From Xenorhabdus nematophila ATCC 19061 (GTDB lineage Bacteria > Pseudomonadota > Gammaproteobacteria > Enterobacterales > Enterobacteriaceae): a DNA stretch of 64,000 bases. Below, piece after piece: positions 37,499 to 45,525 of this stretch. The stretch is taken from positions 2,184,005 through 2,248,004 of the forward strand of contig NC_014228.1 of assembly GCF_000252955.1 (NCBI RefSeq), read 5' to 3'. Under the pieces are notes generated by a model. The model had not been told where the DNA came from. It searched no databases and was given only the letters and a program-made list of their open reading frames with translations. How positions within the stretch are numbered: the first letter of the stretch is position 1; every line of letters starts with the position of its first letter. The position numbers and the translations under genes are program-made.

Positions 37499-38386
37499 TT
37501 AACGCAAATCAGTCAACATTTGTTGTAATTGCTCACAGCCAGCGTCACTTAAGGGGAACACTGGCAAACGGGGATTGCCTGCCTCAAGACCGGTTAAACG
37601 CAGGCCAGCTTTGATGGTTGCCGGCAACCCCCCTTTCAGAATGAAATCCAGCAGTGGTAACTGACGATAGAAAAGATCACGTGCTCTTTCCAGATCGTTG
37701 TTCTGCACAGCCGAATACAGATCGAGGTTAAGCTGAGGGATAAGGTTTGGCGCAGCGGTGCACCATCCTCTGGCACCGGCAACAAGTGCTTCCAGTGCCA
37801 GCGGGTTACAACCATTGTAGAACGGAACCTGTCTTTTACTCAGTTGTTGTAGTTTGTGCATACGTTGAATATCACCGGTACTTTCCTTGACCATGGTAAC
37901 GTTCTCAACCGTATTAATGATCCGCAGTATCAATTCTACAGACATATCAATGCCACTGGTTGCAGGATTATTGTACAGCATGATGGGTACGGAGATATTG
38001 TCACTGATAGCCTGATAATGAGCGAGGATTTCATCCTCGGTCAATTTCCAGTAAGAAGTCGGTAATACCATGACCACATCCGCGCCGTGCTCTTCCGCGA
38101 AACGCGCGCGTTGCACGGCTTTTGCCGTGGTCAGATCAGAGACACTGACAATGGTAGGTACACGTCCCGCAACGTGTTTGATACTGAATTCACTGATTTG
38201 TTCCCATTCGTGATCGCTGAGATAAGCCCCTTCACCCGTGCTTCCCAATGGGGCGACAGCATGAACACCACTATCGATTAAACGATCAATGGACAACCCG
38301 AGTGCATCAAAATCAACCTCATTCCCGTCAGGCGTAAAGGAAGTAATGGTGTAACCAATAATGCCGTGAATATCTGGTGTTGACAT
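37499..38386 (-). CDS. DapA-superfamily aldolase/lyase (dihydrodipicolinate synthase-like)
   Basis: About 295 residues, (beta/alpha)8 class I aldolase. Motifs: PLGSTGEGAYLSDHEW (pyruvate carboxylate-binding GSTGE), VMLYNNP analog IMLYNNPATSG with the catalytic tyrosine, and TMVKESTGDIQRM with the Schiff-base lysine. It is in a catabolic setting (class II aldolase upstream), so it is more likely a ketoacid aldolase or hydratase than lysine biosynthetic DapA. ATG 38386 is seven bases from AGGAG; ATG 38392 is too near. It shares a minus-strand operon with the class II aldolase gene. Confidence 0.85.
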   Translation of the reverse strand: MSTPDIHGIIGYTITSFTPDGNEVDFDALGLSIDRLIDSGVHAVAPLGSTGEGAYLSDHEWEQISEFSIKHVAGRVPTIVSVSDLTTAKAVQRARFAEEHGADVVMVLPTSYWKLTEDEILAHYQAISDNISVPIMLYNNPATSGIDMSVELILRIINTVENVTMVKESTGDIQRMHKLQQLSKRQVPFYNGCNPLALEALVAGARGWCTAAPNLIPQLNLDLYSAVQNNDLERARDLFYRQLPLLDFILKGGLPATIKAGLRLTGLEAGNPRLPVFPLSDAGCEQLQQMLTDLR

Positions 38387-38414
38387 AATCATGCTCCTTT
38401 AGAAAGAAATAAGA

Positions 38415-39224
38415 TCAGTTCAGGCAGCCGGCATGTTGACGCAGAACTTGCCGGGTATAGTAATTGAATGCTGCCGTGTAGCGTTTTGGTGTTGAGATCC
38501 AGTCATGGGCTTCCCGACCCAGTTCCGGCAGAATCGGCTTGATTGTTCCGCTGCTCATGGCAAGTAATTGCAGTTTTGCCGCACGTTCAATCAGTTCGGC
38601 AATAAAGCAGGCTTCTTCAATAGATGCGCCCGTTGACAGCTGGCCATGATGCGAAAGCAGAACTGCCCGTTTGTCTCCCAAAGCCCCGGCGATCAGATCA
38701 CCTTCTTCATTACCGACCGGAACGCCCGGCCAGCTTTCCAGAAAGGCGCAGTCTTCGTAAAGCGGGCACATGTCCATATGAGAAACTTGCAAAGGGAGTT
38801 CAAGCATTGACAACGCTGATACGTGCGATGGATGGGTGTGAATAATGCAGTTCACATCCGGACGGGCACGATACACCCAGCTGTGGAAACGGTTTGCTGG
38901 GTTTGGCATACCGTGGCCTTCAAGTATTTCCAGATCTTCGTTAACCAGCAGCAGATTGCTGGCCGTTATCTCATCAAAACCCAAACCCAATTGTTGGGTA
39001 TAGTAGGTTCCTGGTTGTGGTCCGCGGGCAGTAATCTGACCAGCCAAACCTGAATCATGACCGTGTTCGAATAAAATACGGCAAGTCAGCGCCAGTTTCT
39101 GACGGGGAGTCCATTTATTGTCCGGTAGATTATTTTGCATCTGTTTCAGTGCTTGACTAATCAGCCGCTCTTTAGATATTTCTAATGTCTTGGCCATATT
39201 GGTATCCTGTAATTGATTCAACAT
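38415..39224 (-). CDS. Class II aldolase/adducin family protein
   Basis: About 269 residues from ATG 39224 (MLNQLQDTN) with GAGGG upstream; ATG 39197 with AGGA is also possible. Zinc-site motifs: IIHTHPSHVSALSML (HxH) and VLLSHHGQLSTG (third His), plus GLAGQITARGP (phosphate/substrate loop, here lacking the usual SGNxS). The family includes fuculose-1-phosphate aldolase and decarboxylases acting on hydroxyacids. It is the first gene of the operon with the DapA-like gene, 29 bases apart, and divergent from an XRE-cupin regulator whose probable operator lies between them. Confidence 0.85.
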   Translation of the reverse strand: MLNQLQDTNMAKTLEISKERLISQALKQMQNNLPDNKWTPRQKLALTCRILFEHGHDSGLAGQITARGPQPGTYYTQQLGLGFDEITASNLLLVNEDLEILEGHGMPNPANRFHSWVYRARPDVNCIIHTHPSHVSALSMLELPLQVSHMDMCPLYEDCAFLESWPGVPVGNEEGDLIAGALGDKRAVLLSHHGQLSTGASIEEACFIAELIERAAKLQLLAMSSGTIKPILPELGREAHDWISTPKRYTAAFNYYTRQVLRQHAGCLN

Positions 39225-39268
39225 GTTCTTACCCTCACCGATCTTCTCAAAAGACATCAGGGCATGAA

Positions 39269-39304
39269 ATGACACAAATCAATTTATATGACACAATGTG
39301 TCAT
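39269..39304. promoter_or_regulatory. Probable operator: ATGACACA half-sites
   Basis: ATGACACAATGTGTCAT at 39288-39304 is a perfect inverted repeat with one central base, and a further ATGACACA lies at 39269-39276. The site is between the divergent aldolase operon and the XRE-cupin regulator, the classic place for an autoregulated switch. Confidence 0.65.
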
Positions 39305-39331
39305 TTGCAAGACAATATTTACGCTTATTTA

Positions 39332-39892
39332 ATGAACTCGGTATCAAAAATGAACATCTACTTGAAAATATTGAGAAAAAAACTTGGTTTGACCCTCGAT
39401 TCTCTGGCTGAAAAAACCGGCATGACGAAAAGTTATTTGTCAAAAGTTGAACGAGGGTTAAGCAAGCCTTCGATCGCAACTGCATTAAAGTTGTCTATAG
39501 CGCTGAACGTCAGTGTCGAAGAGTTATTTTCCGTGGATAACATAAGGCAGGGCAGCTACAGTCTGGTTCGTAGCGATGAGCGCCAAATGCTTGCGGGAAG
39601 CGAAGAAGAATCAGGATACGCAGTCCTGATTCGTCAGGTCAGTGAGCGGAATCTGTTACCGTTTATTATTTATCCGCCTAAAGAGTTCAGTGACAAAACC
39701 TTTAAAGAGCATCTCGGAGAAGAGTTTATGTTTGTTCATGAAGGCATAGTCGAGGTGGACTTTATGGATGAGCGGGTCATTATTAATCGCGGAGATGCTA
39801 TTTCTTTCAATGGGCAAAAGCCACACCGAATTAGATCGCTGGGCGATGTACAAGCTCAGTTGCTGGTTGTCGTTCATTTTACTGGCAATTGA
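39332..39892 (+). CDS. XRE-family regulator with C-terminal cupin domain
   Basis: About 186 residues. Helix-turn-helix: LKILRKKLGLTLDSLAEKTG then MTKSYLSKVERGLSKPSIAT, the standard XRE pattern. The C-terminal cupin shows as HLGEEFMFVHEGIVEVDF and GDAISFNGQKPHRIRS, a small-molecule sensor. I place the start at 39332 (MNSVSK), since any earlier start would translate through the operator; ATG 39350 is also possible. It is divergent from the class II aldolase/DapA-like operon and very likely controls it, with the metabolite bound in the cupin as inducer. Confidence 0.85.
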   Translation: MNSVSKMNIYLKILRKKLGLTLDSLAEKTGMTKSYLSKVERGLSKPSIATALKLSIALNVSVEELFSVDNIRQGSYSLVRSDERQMLAGSEEESGYAVLIRQVSERNLLPFIIYPPKEFSDKTFKEHLGEEFMFVHEGIVEVDFMDERVIINRGDAISFNGQKPHRIRSLGDVQAQLLVVVHFTGN

Positions 39893-39960
39893 TTTGACTT
39901 TTTCTGGATAGTTTCAGTGCAATTGTCGCTGAACATAAAAATCGCCGATAATATTCTAGA

Positions 39961-40023
39961 TATACACCCAATGAATTTCGAGTTGCAGCCAACAAAGCTG
40001 TAACTCGAAAGACGACAGGTATT
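39961..40023. repeat. Interspersed hairpin repeat, copy B
   Basis: Starts TATACACCCAATGAATTTCG and ends AACTCGAAAGACGACAGGTA; TTTCGAGTTGCAGC pairs with GCTGTAACTCGAAA. Same layout and core as copy A at 12488, with about a quarter of positions changed. Confidence 0.65.
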
Positions 40024-40054
40024 GTTGAAGATATGGAATTAAGAGGAATTTGTT

Positions 40055-40510
40055 ATGCCTATATGGGTAGATGCTGACGCATGTCCTAAGGTGATAAAAG
40101 AGGTATTATATCGTGCAGCAGAACGTGAAAAAATACAGGTAACATTCGTGGCAAATCAGCGATTAAGTGTCCCTGCATCCGCTTTTTTACGTACGTTGCA
40201 AGTTTCTGCCGGGTTTGATGTCGCTGACAATGAAATTGTACGTCGCTCAGAAGCAGGGGATTTAGTGATTACGGCGGATATTCCTCTCGCTGCCGAAGTG
40301 ATCGAGAAAGGTGCAGTAGCACTCAATCCGCGTGGTGAGCGTTATAGTGAAGCGACAATCCGTGAACGCCTGACTATGCGTGATTTTATGGATACAATGC
40401 GAGCGAGCGGGATTCAAACAGGAGGGCCTGCTACGTTAAACCAACGTGATCGCCAACGGTTCGCAAATGAACTGGATAAATGGTTATTGCAGCAGAAAAA
40501 AGCATCCTGA
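40055..40510 (+). CDS. yaiI: YaiI/YqxD family protein (DUF188)
   Basis: 151 residues, the size of E. coli YaiI. Signature: [20 protein letters not shown] at the N terminus, [28 protein letters not shown] and [17 protein letters not shown]. The conserved aspartates (D6, D8 and the one in TADIPLA) form a PIN/NYN-like acidic site, so a nuclease has been suggested, but no activity is established. It is a conserved core gene of enterobacteria, here in a single-gene unit behind a hairpin repeat. Confidence 0.95.
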   Translation: MPIWVDADACPKVIKEVLYRAAEREKIQVTFVANQRLSVPASAFLRTLQVSAGFDVADNEIVRRSEAGDLVITADIPLAAEVIEKGAVALNPRGERYSEATIRERLTMRDFMDTMRASGIQTGGPATLNQRDRQRFANELDKWLLQQKKAS

Positions 40511-40840
40511 AAAGAAAGATGACAATTTTGTGAATAAAAAACACGATTGTTATCAAAAGAATGACCGTTTCGATCTTTTATATTTGTAATAGTCATCAAT
40601 AGGGGTCTTCCGTTGGACCCCAATATAGAATTTCTGGTCGTTAATCAAAAATCAAATACATTGAAAAGTTCTTTATCACTTATCTTATAAAATAAATTTT
40701 TTTTAAAAAATATTTATGAGTTACATTGTTCATGAACTATTTTTCTTTTTTTGCATATGAGAAAATTTTAAATAATTCACATTACTATATATATATTAAA
40801 TATATATAATATAAAATTAATTATATCTATGAGGTATAAT
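40511..40840. other. Extremely AT-rich intergenic region
   Basis: Contains a long alternating AT run at about 40783-40812 (TATATATATATTAAATATAT). No coding frame. It should hold the promoter of the YadA-like gene, whose RBS GAGG is at 40830-40833. Such tracts are typical H-NS binding regions. Confidence 0.5.
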
Positions 40841-41434
40841 ATGTCTACTGAAGATACCAATATAATTTCTCAAAACATTGGCGCAAGTTCAGTTGTACTC
40901 GGAAATGCACAAGCACCAGCGAAACATGCTATCGCCATTGGTGCATCGCCAAGAACATCAAGGGCTGTCAATGAAGCTGCTATTTCGATTGGACAGAATC
41001 AACTTGCTGGTAGATTAAGTGGGAATAGTATTCTTTGGGCGATTGCGATCGGTGCTGATTCGGTATCCGATGGACAGGCTTCTATTGCCTTGGGGCAAAA
41101 CGTTATTGCCAGTGCTCATCAAGGTGTAGCAATTGGCCAGAATTCATCAGTAACAGAAAAAGGGAGTGTTGCATTAGGTGCCGATTCTATTGCCAATAAA
41201 CCTGATATCATCTCTGTAGGAAAACCAGGCAATGAACGCAAGGTTATAAATGTTGCCGCAGGAAATATTACAAATATCAGTACTGAAGCAATTAATGGGC
41301 AGCAATTATATGCCGCATCAGAAAGAATTAATTTATTAGAATCCAAAAACACACAGCTGGAAGGAAAAGTTGCAATTTTGGAGAAAGAACTTGCATTTTT
41401 GAAGAAAAGGCTTTTTGATGCATTGAATTATTAA
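40841..41434 (+). CDS. YadA-like head/neck repeat protein without signal peptide or membrane anchor
   Basis: About 197 residues from ATG 40841, six bases after GAGG. Head repeats of the trimeric autotransporter adhesin type: HAIAIGASPRTS, WAIAIGADSVSDGQASIALG, QGVAIGQNSSVTEKGSVALG; then a neck (RKVINVAAGNITNISTEAIN) and a short coiled coil with heptads (LEGKVAILEKELAFLKKRL). Full adhesins have an extended signal peptide and a four-strand barrel; both are missing, although the ORF has a good start, a natural stop and its own terminator. It would fold as a soluble trimer. It could be a truncated adhesin, a phage-fibre-like module, or a protein exported by another route. Confidence 0.78.
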   Translation: MSTEDTNIISQNIGASSVVLGNAQAPAKHAIAIGASPRTSRAVNEAAISIGQNQLAGRLSGNSILWAIAIGADSVSDGQASIALGQNVIASAHQGVAIGQNSSVTEKGSVALGADSIANKPDIISVGKPGNERKVINVAAGNITNISTEAINGQQLYAASERINLLESKNTQLEGKVAILEKELAFLKKRLFDALNY

Positions 41435-41441
41435 TAAACAA

Positions 41442-41461
41442 CCCCGCTGCAAGCAGCGGGG
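41442..41461 (+). terminator. Hairpin after the YadA-like gene
   Basis: CCCCGCTGC, AA, GCAGCGGGG, a very stable 9-bp stem, followed by TATTTC. Six bases after the stop codon. Confidence 0.75.
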
Positions 41462-41537
41462 TATTTCAAAACAGTGCCAGTTGATGATCTGAATGCAGTT
41501 TGTAATATTATTTTGCTCAATATTAAGTTGAAGACGT

Positions 41538-41783
41538 TTACGCACCGCAAGACAAATTTTCGATATAAGATGCAATAATGTCACTACATAAATCAACCTG
41601 CTCCTTAATTTGCTCTTCTGTTATGGATATTTCAGGCATGTACAATTTCTCAAAGAAAAGTTTTGACTTGAGCATTTCAGTAAATTGCTGAGCAAGTTGT
41701 AATACATGATATTCAGGAATGGTTGTCGTAACGGAGATGATATTCTGTGCTATTAATACGGTGTATAAACACAAATAGATCAT
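41538..41783 (-). CDS. Small hypothetical protein
   Basis: 81 residues; not recognised. The first third is hydrophobic (LYTVLIAQNIISVTTT), the rest helical and acidic (SITEEQIKEQVDLCSDIIAS). No clear ribosome site. The AT-rich surroundings and nearby IS scraps make a decayed gene possible. Confidence 0.3.
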   Translation of the reverse strand: MIYLCLYTVLIAQNIISVTTTIPEYHVLQLAQQFTEMLKSKLFFEKLYMPEISITEEQIKEQVDLCSDIIASYIENLSCGA

Positions 41784-41997
41784 GCATCATACTGACATGA
41801 AGAAAGATACTCGACAACTCTCTAAATCTCCTAAACCCAGTTTTAATGAGAATATACGTTGTAGTAAGTATAGCTATTTTTTTAAAATATATAATGTATT
41901 GCTTGAGGTTATGTGATTATTAGGATAATCAATGAAAATGACTTATCTATACTATAAAATAAATTTTTTTATTTTAAAATGACTCATTAAGTATTCC

Positions 41998-42097
41998 TTA
42001 TCCCAATGTCTTACGTGGACGGTTATTCAGTGTATTTATGACGAATCTTATTTCTTGTTCTGTCACTGACGAAAAATCGGTTCTCTTTGAAAAGTAT
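41998..42097 (-). mobile_element. 3' fragment of an IS30-family transposase
   Basis: On the minus strand YFSKRTDFSSVTEQEIRFVI then NTLNNRPRKTLG followed by a stop. The NNRPRKTLG motif is the hallmark of the IS30 C terminus. Only about 33 codons remain, and the fragment abuts the IS982 scrap directly. Confidence 0.8.
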
Positions 42098-42391
42098 TGG
42101 AGATCGTGATTTTAAAACATTTTATATTCAACATGTAAAACAATACCTGACCGCCGATTTTCCCGGATTAGTCAGCTATACCCGCATGCTCACCCTGAAG
42201 AAAAGGGCACTTATTCCTTTATGCGCTTTTCTTTCGTCACGTAAGGCGACAACCCAAGGGAGTGCTTTTATTGATCCCACCAAAATTGCGGTTTGTCATC
42301 ACCTCCGCATTCCCCGTCATCGGGTATTTGAGGGAATTGCACAACGAGGAAAAACAAGTACGAGCGGGTTTTATGGTTTTAAAATATTTTA
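42095..42391 (+). mobile_element. Internal fragment of an IS982-family transposase
   Basis: About 97 codons: FYIQHVKQYLTADFPGLVSY, SAFIDPTKIAVCHHLRIPRH (first catalytic Asp in FID), RVFEGIAQRGKTSTSGFYGFK. Both ends are missing and the frame runs out after GFK. Inactive. Confidence 0.82.
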
Positions 42392-42774
42392 AATGCGGGC
42401 CGCTACAACTAATGAACATAGATATATTATTTAACATAATATACATTATGCGAACCAGCGTAGCTTTTAAAAAAGTACTGAGATTTGAAAATCATATCAT
42501 GGACAGATAATTGTTAACCACTTGATTGATAATTACGCAAAGGACGCAGCTAAGGACTTGAGTTTGACTGATAAATTTCTGGTAAATCATTTTTATGTAA
42601 TTGCATGCGGTAATGATAAATTTTACCACGAGGACTGACTTTTAACTTTCAAGTCCAAAGTACATGCAACCGATGGTGTTTTTATTAACTGCTTATAAAG
42701 TGAATTAAGGAATAGAATATAAGCAGACTTTATCCACACCATCGTCATGATTTGAAAATTATGAATTGTTACTG
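42392..42774. other. Non-coding stretch between IS scraps and the ankyrin gene
   Basis: About 380 bases, AT-rich, with no frame that looks coding. It probably contains decayed mobile DNA; nothing else recognisable. Confidence 0.4.
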
Positions 42775-43143
42775 TTATTCACAAGACGGCTTACCGGTTC
42801 GATGATTTAATGCTCCATTTGTAATTAATAACTTTTGCATTTCAGGGAGATTATTCTTGCACGCATAAGTTAATGCGCTTTGGTCATAAGAAAACATAGC
42901 TTTGTCGTCTGTTGTTGTACTTCGGTTAATATCAGCGCCTTGTGATAAAAGATACTTAACGGTATCAGTGCGATTATTGCTGGCAGCTATAATAATCAAA
43001 GTTTCACCGTCACTTTCAATCTCTTGATTATTTAAATCAACCTCATCTTTCATTAAATGATGAATCTTTTTAACTACATTAACATTATTGCCAAGCACAG
43101 CGGATTTTAATGCATTATAAACGTCACCTGTATCTGTTGCCAT
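42775..43143 (-). CDS. Ankyrin-repeat protein, probably 5'-truncated
   Basis: About 122 residues from ATG 43143. Three ankyrin-like units: DVYNALKSAVLGNNVNVVKK; GETLIIIAASNNRTDTVKYLLSQGADINRS; and SALTYACKNNLPEMQKLLITNGA. The open frame continues upstream into antisense of an IS630 transposase, so the original 5' end was probably lost at that insertion. It may still be made from the internal ATG. Ankyrin proteins bind other proteins; in these bacteria some are immunity or effector partners, which cannot be tested here. Confidence 0.6.
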   Translation of the reverse strand: MATDTGDVYNALKSAVLGNNVNVVKKIHHLMKDEVDLNNQEIESDGETLIIIAASNNRTDTVKYLLSQGADINRSTTTDDKAMFSYDQSALTYACKNNLPEMQKLLITNGALNHRTGKPSCE

Positions 43144-43164
43144 CGTGCTGAAATAGTTAAATTT

Positions 43165-43355
43165 TTTGCCGAGGTTCTGAATATCGAGTTGCATTACCTG
43201 CCGCCATACAGCCCTAACCTCAACCCGATTGAGCGATTGTGGAAATACGCGAATGAGCAGGTACGAAACAATCTCTATTTCCCGGATGCAAAAACATTCC
43301 GTGAAGCACTCCATCATTTTTTTCATGTCACGTTGCCAGAAAAATCAAATGAACT
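43165..43355 (+). mobile_element. 3' fragment of an IS630-family transposase
   Basis: EVLNIELHYLPPYSPNLNPI, ERLWKYANEQVRNNLYFPDA, KTFREALHHFFHVTLPE: the C-terminal third of an IS630 DDE transposase including the catalytic Glu of NPIERLW. The usual end (about 15 residues) is replaced by the neighbouring flavoprotein remnant. It lies between two truncated genes. Confidence 0.85.
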
Positions 43356-43356
43356 C

Positions 43357-43767
43357 ATACCTCTAGTCGTTGTGCATCTTCTAATGTATCTACATTAAAT
43401 CCATATTCATAAAACCCCGGTACCGGAGGTATGGCTAATTGACTTCCGGTAGCAAGTCATAAGTCAAAGTAGTCTGACTTCCATTGACTAAATTAATTGT
43501 CAGTATTTTACTATCTGAATCAATTTCTTCAATTTTATCTGCGATATATTCAACTCCTGCCGCAGCAATCTGTTTTGAAATATCGGGAGACATATTATCC
43601 AGTTTAGCCTCATACAAACGAGGGCGAATGGTAACGTTTGGTCTTGGTGAAACTAATATAACTTTAATGCTATCTTCTTTATTAGCTTGTGAAATTACTC
43701 GCATTGCTGAGATAGAAGCCCAAAAACCGGCAAAACCGGAGCCTGCAATCACAATTTTAGCTGTCAT
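43357..43767 (-). pseudogene. Broken FAD/NAD(P)-dependent oxidoreductase (NDH-2-like N terminus)
   Basis: Starts well: TAKIVIAGSGFAGFWASISA (FAD GxGxxG loop) through RPRLYEAKLDNMSPDIS to TLTYD, then a small deletion shifts the frame and it stops at 43435. The next frame continues the protein: LATGSQLAIPPVPGFYEYGF and NVDTLEDAQRLE, up to the IS630 scrap at about 43356. So the gene has both a frameshift and a 3' truncation. The family reduces quinones or other acceptors with NAD(P)H. Confidence 0.85.
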
Positions 43768-43895
43768 TGTTGAATTCCTTAGAAGGTTAATTTAATTAGA
43801 AGAGACTGGTTACAGACTTTAGGTAATACACCTTTAAAAGACGTAATTATTCAGAAAAGAAAGGTTGTGATTTCCTATTTTAAAGACCTCAGATA

Positions 43896-44438
43896 TTAAG
43901 TTTTTCTTCGCTCTCCTTTATTTGTGCGAATTGTTCGTGCCTCTATTTTCTTATCCATCCAAGAGTTGACGTCTCTATAAAAGTTTTTTGGGGCGATCTG
44001 GCATAAACGTGAAGCCACATCGGCAAGCGTTTGGTTAGCTAACACATCACGCATTGCTTTTTCGGCCTGAAGTATTACTTTATGAACTGAGCATGTATCA
44101 GAAATGGCCCAATCTGGTGGGTTAGTGTTTTCAAAGATAGCACAACGCTGGCGTACTTCCTGACATTCAAAGAGGGGTTTATACCCTTCAATAGCATCAA
44201 TAATAGATAAAAAAGTAATTTTTTCAGCAGGAAGAGCTAATCGATAGCCACCACGGATACCTTCATTTGAATTAACTATTCCTGCTTTTTCAAGGCGAGG
44301 TAAAATTTTTGCAAGAAAACTTGGAGAGATGCCTTGCAGTTCCGCCAATTCTCTACTGCTAAGAGAACGATCAGGGTTATCAACGAACCAGAGTAGACAA
44401 TGAATTCCATATTCAACACTGACGGTGATGTATGCCAT
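43896..44438 (-). CDS. Rrf2-family transcriptional regulator
   Basis: 180 residues from ATG 44438 (MAYITVSVEYGIHCLLW) with AGGAAG upstream. The winged helix shows in SLSSRELAELQGISPSFLAK and LEKAGIVNSNEGIRGGYRLA (the Rrf2 R-GGY wing). Cysteines C111, C117 and C132 (ECQEVRQRCAIF; DTCSVHK) are in the region that binds [2Fe-2S] in IscR/NsrR or senses redox/nitric oxide directly. It is divergent from nothing obvious. The broken NADH oxidoreductase next to it on the same strand is a plausible former target, a pairing typical of redox-sensing Rrf2 regulators. Confidence 0.87.
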   Translation of the reverse strand: MAYITVSVEYGIHCLLWFVDNPDRSLSSRELAELQGISPSFLAKILPRLEKAGIVNSNEGIRGGYRLALPAEKITFLSIIDAIEGYKPLFECQEVRQRCAIFENTNPPDWAISDTCSVHKVILQAEKAMRDVLANQTLADVASRLCQIAPKNFYRDVNSWMDKKIEARTIRTNKGERRKT

Positions 44439-44750
44439 TTTTTCAAACTTCCTAAGAGCTAATTTATAAACAAGGACAATACATGTCTCCGTTTTACTTG
44501 TCAACAAAAACTAGGATAATCTTAATCCTTGTTAAAACCAGCTCTCAGCATTAGGCATTAAGTACCAAATAAATAGTACCTAATCAGTTGTTGTGCTTTT
44601 ATAAATTCGAAGATTTTGATAAAGGAATACATTCACTTTAACTACAAGATAGCAATATGAAACTAAATTTAATTACCCCAGAAATTTTCTGAACGTTTAA
44701 AAAATAAGTAGTTAAGTTACGCTGAACAAAGTGATTCTCCCCTACTCCAC

Positions 44751-45479
44751 TTATGATCGACTGTATGAGATATACCTGTTTTCCAGTTTGTCGAGAAATT
44801 CAAACAACGTAATATTCATCTCGTTGTAATCATGCAAACGCAACTTTTCTGGTGTATCAACAAAACGATATTCCATTGCTCTACTCAGGTCTTTTTCTGA
44901 ATGCTGGATGAGAAGTTCAACAACAGGTAGCGTAAGTTCCATATGGCACTGGAATCCATAAACGAGATCAGTATATGCCACTATCTGGCGAGGACACCCT
45001 TCACTGAAAGCAATAATCTGAGCATCAGGTGTTATCCCCGGCATGTCATTGTGCCAATGGCCGACTTCCAACTTATCACTGAAATGAGAGAACAGTTCGT
45101 GTTTATGTCCTGCATCAGTTAATTCAATAGGAAATTTACCAATTTCTTTTTCAGGGCTGTGTTCAGATGATGCGCCGAATGCCTCACCGATTAGCTGGGA
45201 GCCAAGGCAAATACCGATCACAACCTTTCCGGCGTTAGCTGCGGATATAATCACCTGTTGTTCACTGATGGAGTCAAAATGTGGGCACTCCTCCCGAGTG
45301 GTTGCAGGACTTTGTGGCCCTCCCATAACGATAAGGAAATCAATGTCCTTAACGTCTGTGGGCAATTTGTCGCCTAAATAAACTCGTGAATAGGTTATTT
45401 CATAACCTTTATTCTGTGCCCAGTTTTCATATGCACCAGGTGCCTCAAAACTTTCGTGAATAATAAAATGAATGTGCAT
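44751..45479 (-). CDS. Class I glutamine amidotransferase (GMP synthase-like domain protein)
   Basis: 242 residues. DFLIVMGGPQSPA, the nucleophile elbow GKVVIGICLGSQLIGEAFG with the catalytic Cys, and a C-terminal GFQCHMELTLPVVE with His (Glu two residues on) complete the triad. Stand-alone amidotransferases of this type hydrolyse glutamyl amides or glutamine for an unknown partner. RBS GGAGTAA precedes ATG. It follows the MocR regulator gene by 46 bases in the same direction, so they form an operon. Confidence 0.87.
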   Translation of the reverse strand: MHIHFIIHESFEAPGAYENWAQNKGYEITYSRVYLGDKLPTDVKDIDFLIVMGGPQSPATTREECPHFDSISEQQVIISAANAGKVVIGICLGSQLIGEAFGASSEHSPEKEIGKFPIELTDAGHKHELFSHFSDKLEVGHWHNDMPGITPDAQIIAFSEGCPRQIVAYTDLVYGFQCHMELTLPVVELLIQHSEKDLSRAMEYRFVDTPEKLRLHDYNEMNITLFEFLDKLENRYISYSRS

Positions 45480-45525
45480 CTGGTTACTCCATAAAATTTG
45501 CCATAACTCTATTGCGGTAAGTGAA

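Noticed and set aside
37499..38386. True lysine-biosynthetic dapA
   Set aside because: It is in an operon with a class II aldolase and under an XRE-cupin regulator, a catabolic setting; DapA proper is normally stand-alone and close to bamC.
40783..40812. AT alternating run as a possible replication origin or phage attachment site
   Set aside because: No DnaA boxes, iterons or integrase are nearby; it is simply part of an AT-rich promoter region.
42775..43326. A 183-codon ankyrin ORF with start at 43326
   Set aside because: The first about 60 codons are antisense to the IS630 transposase remnant. Only the part from 43143 down carries ankyrin features.
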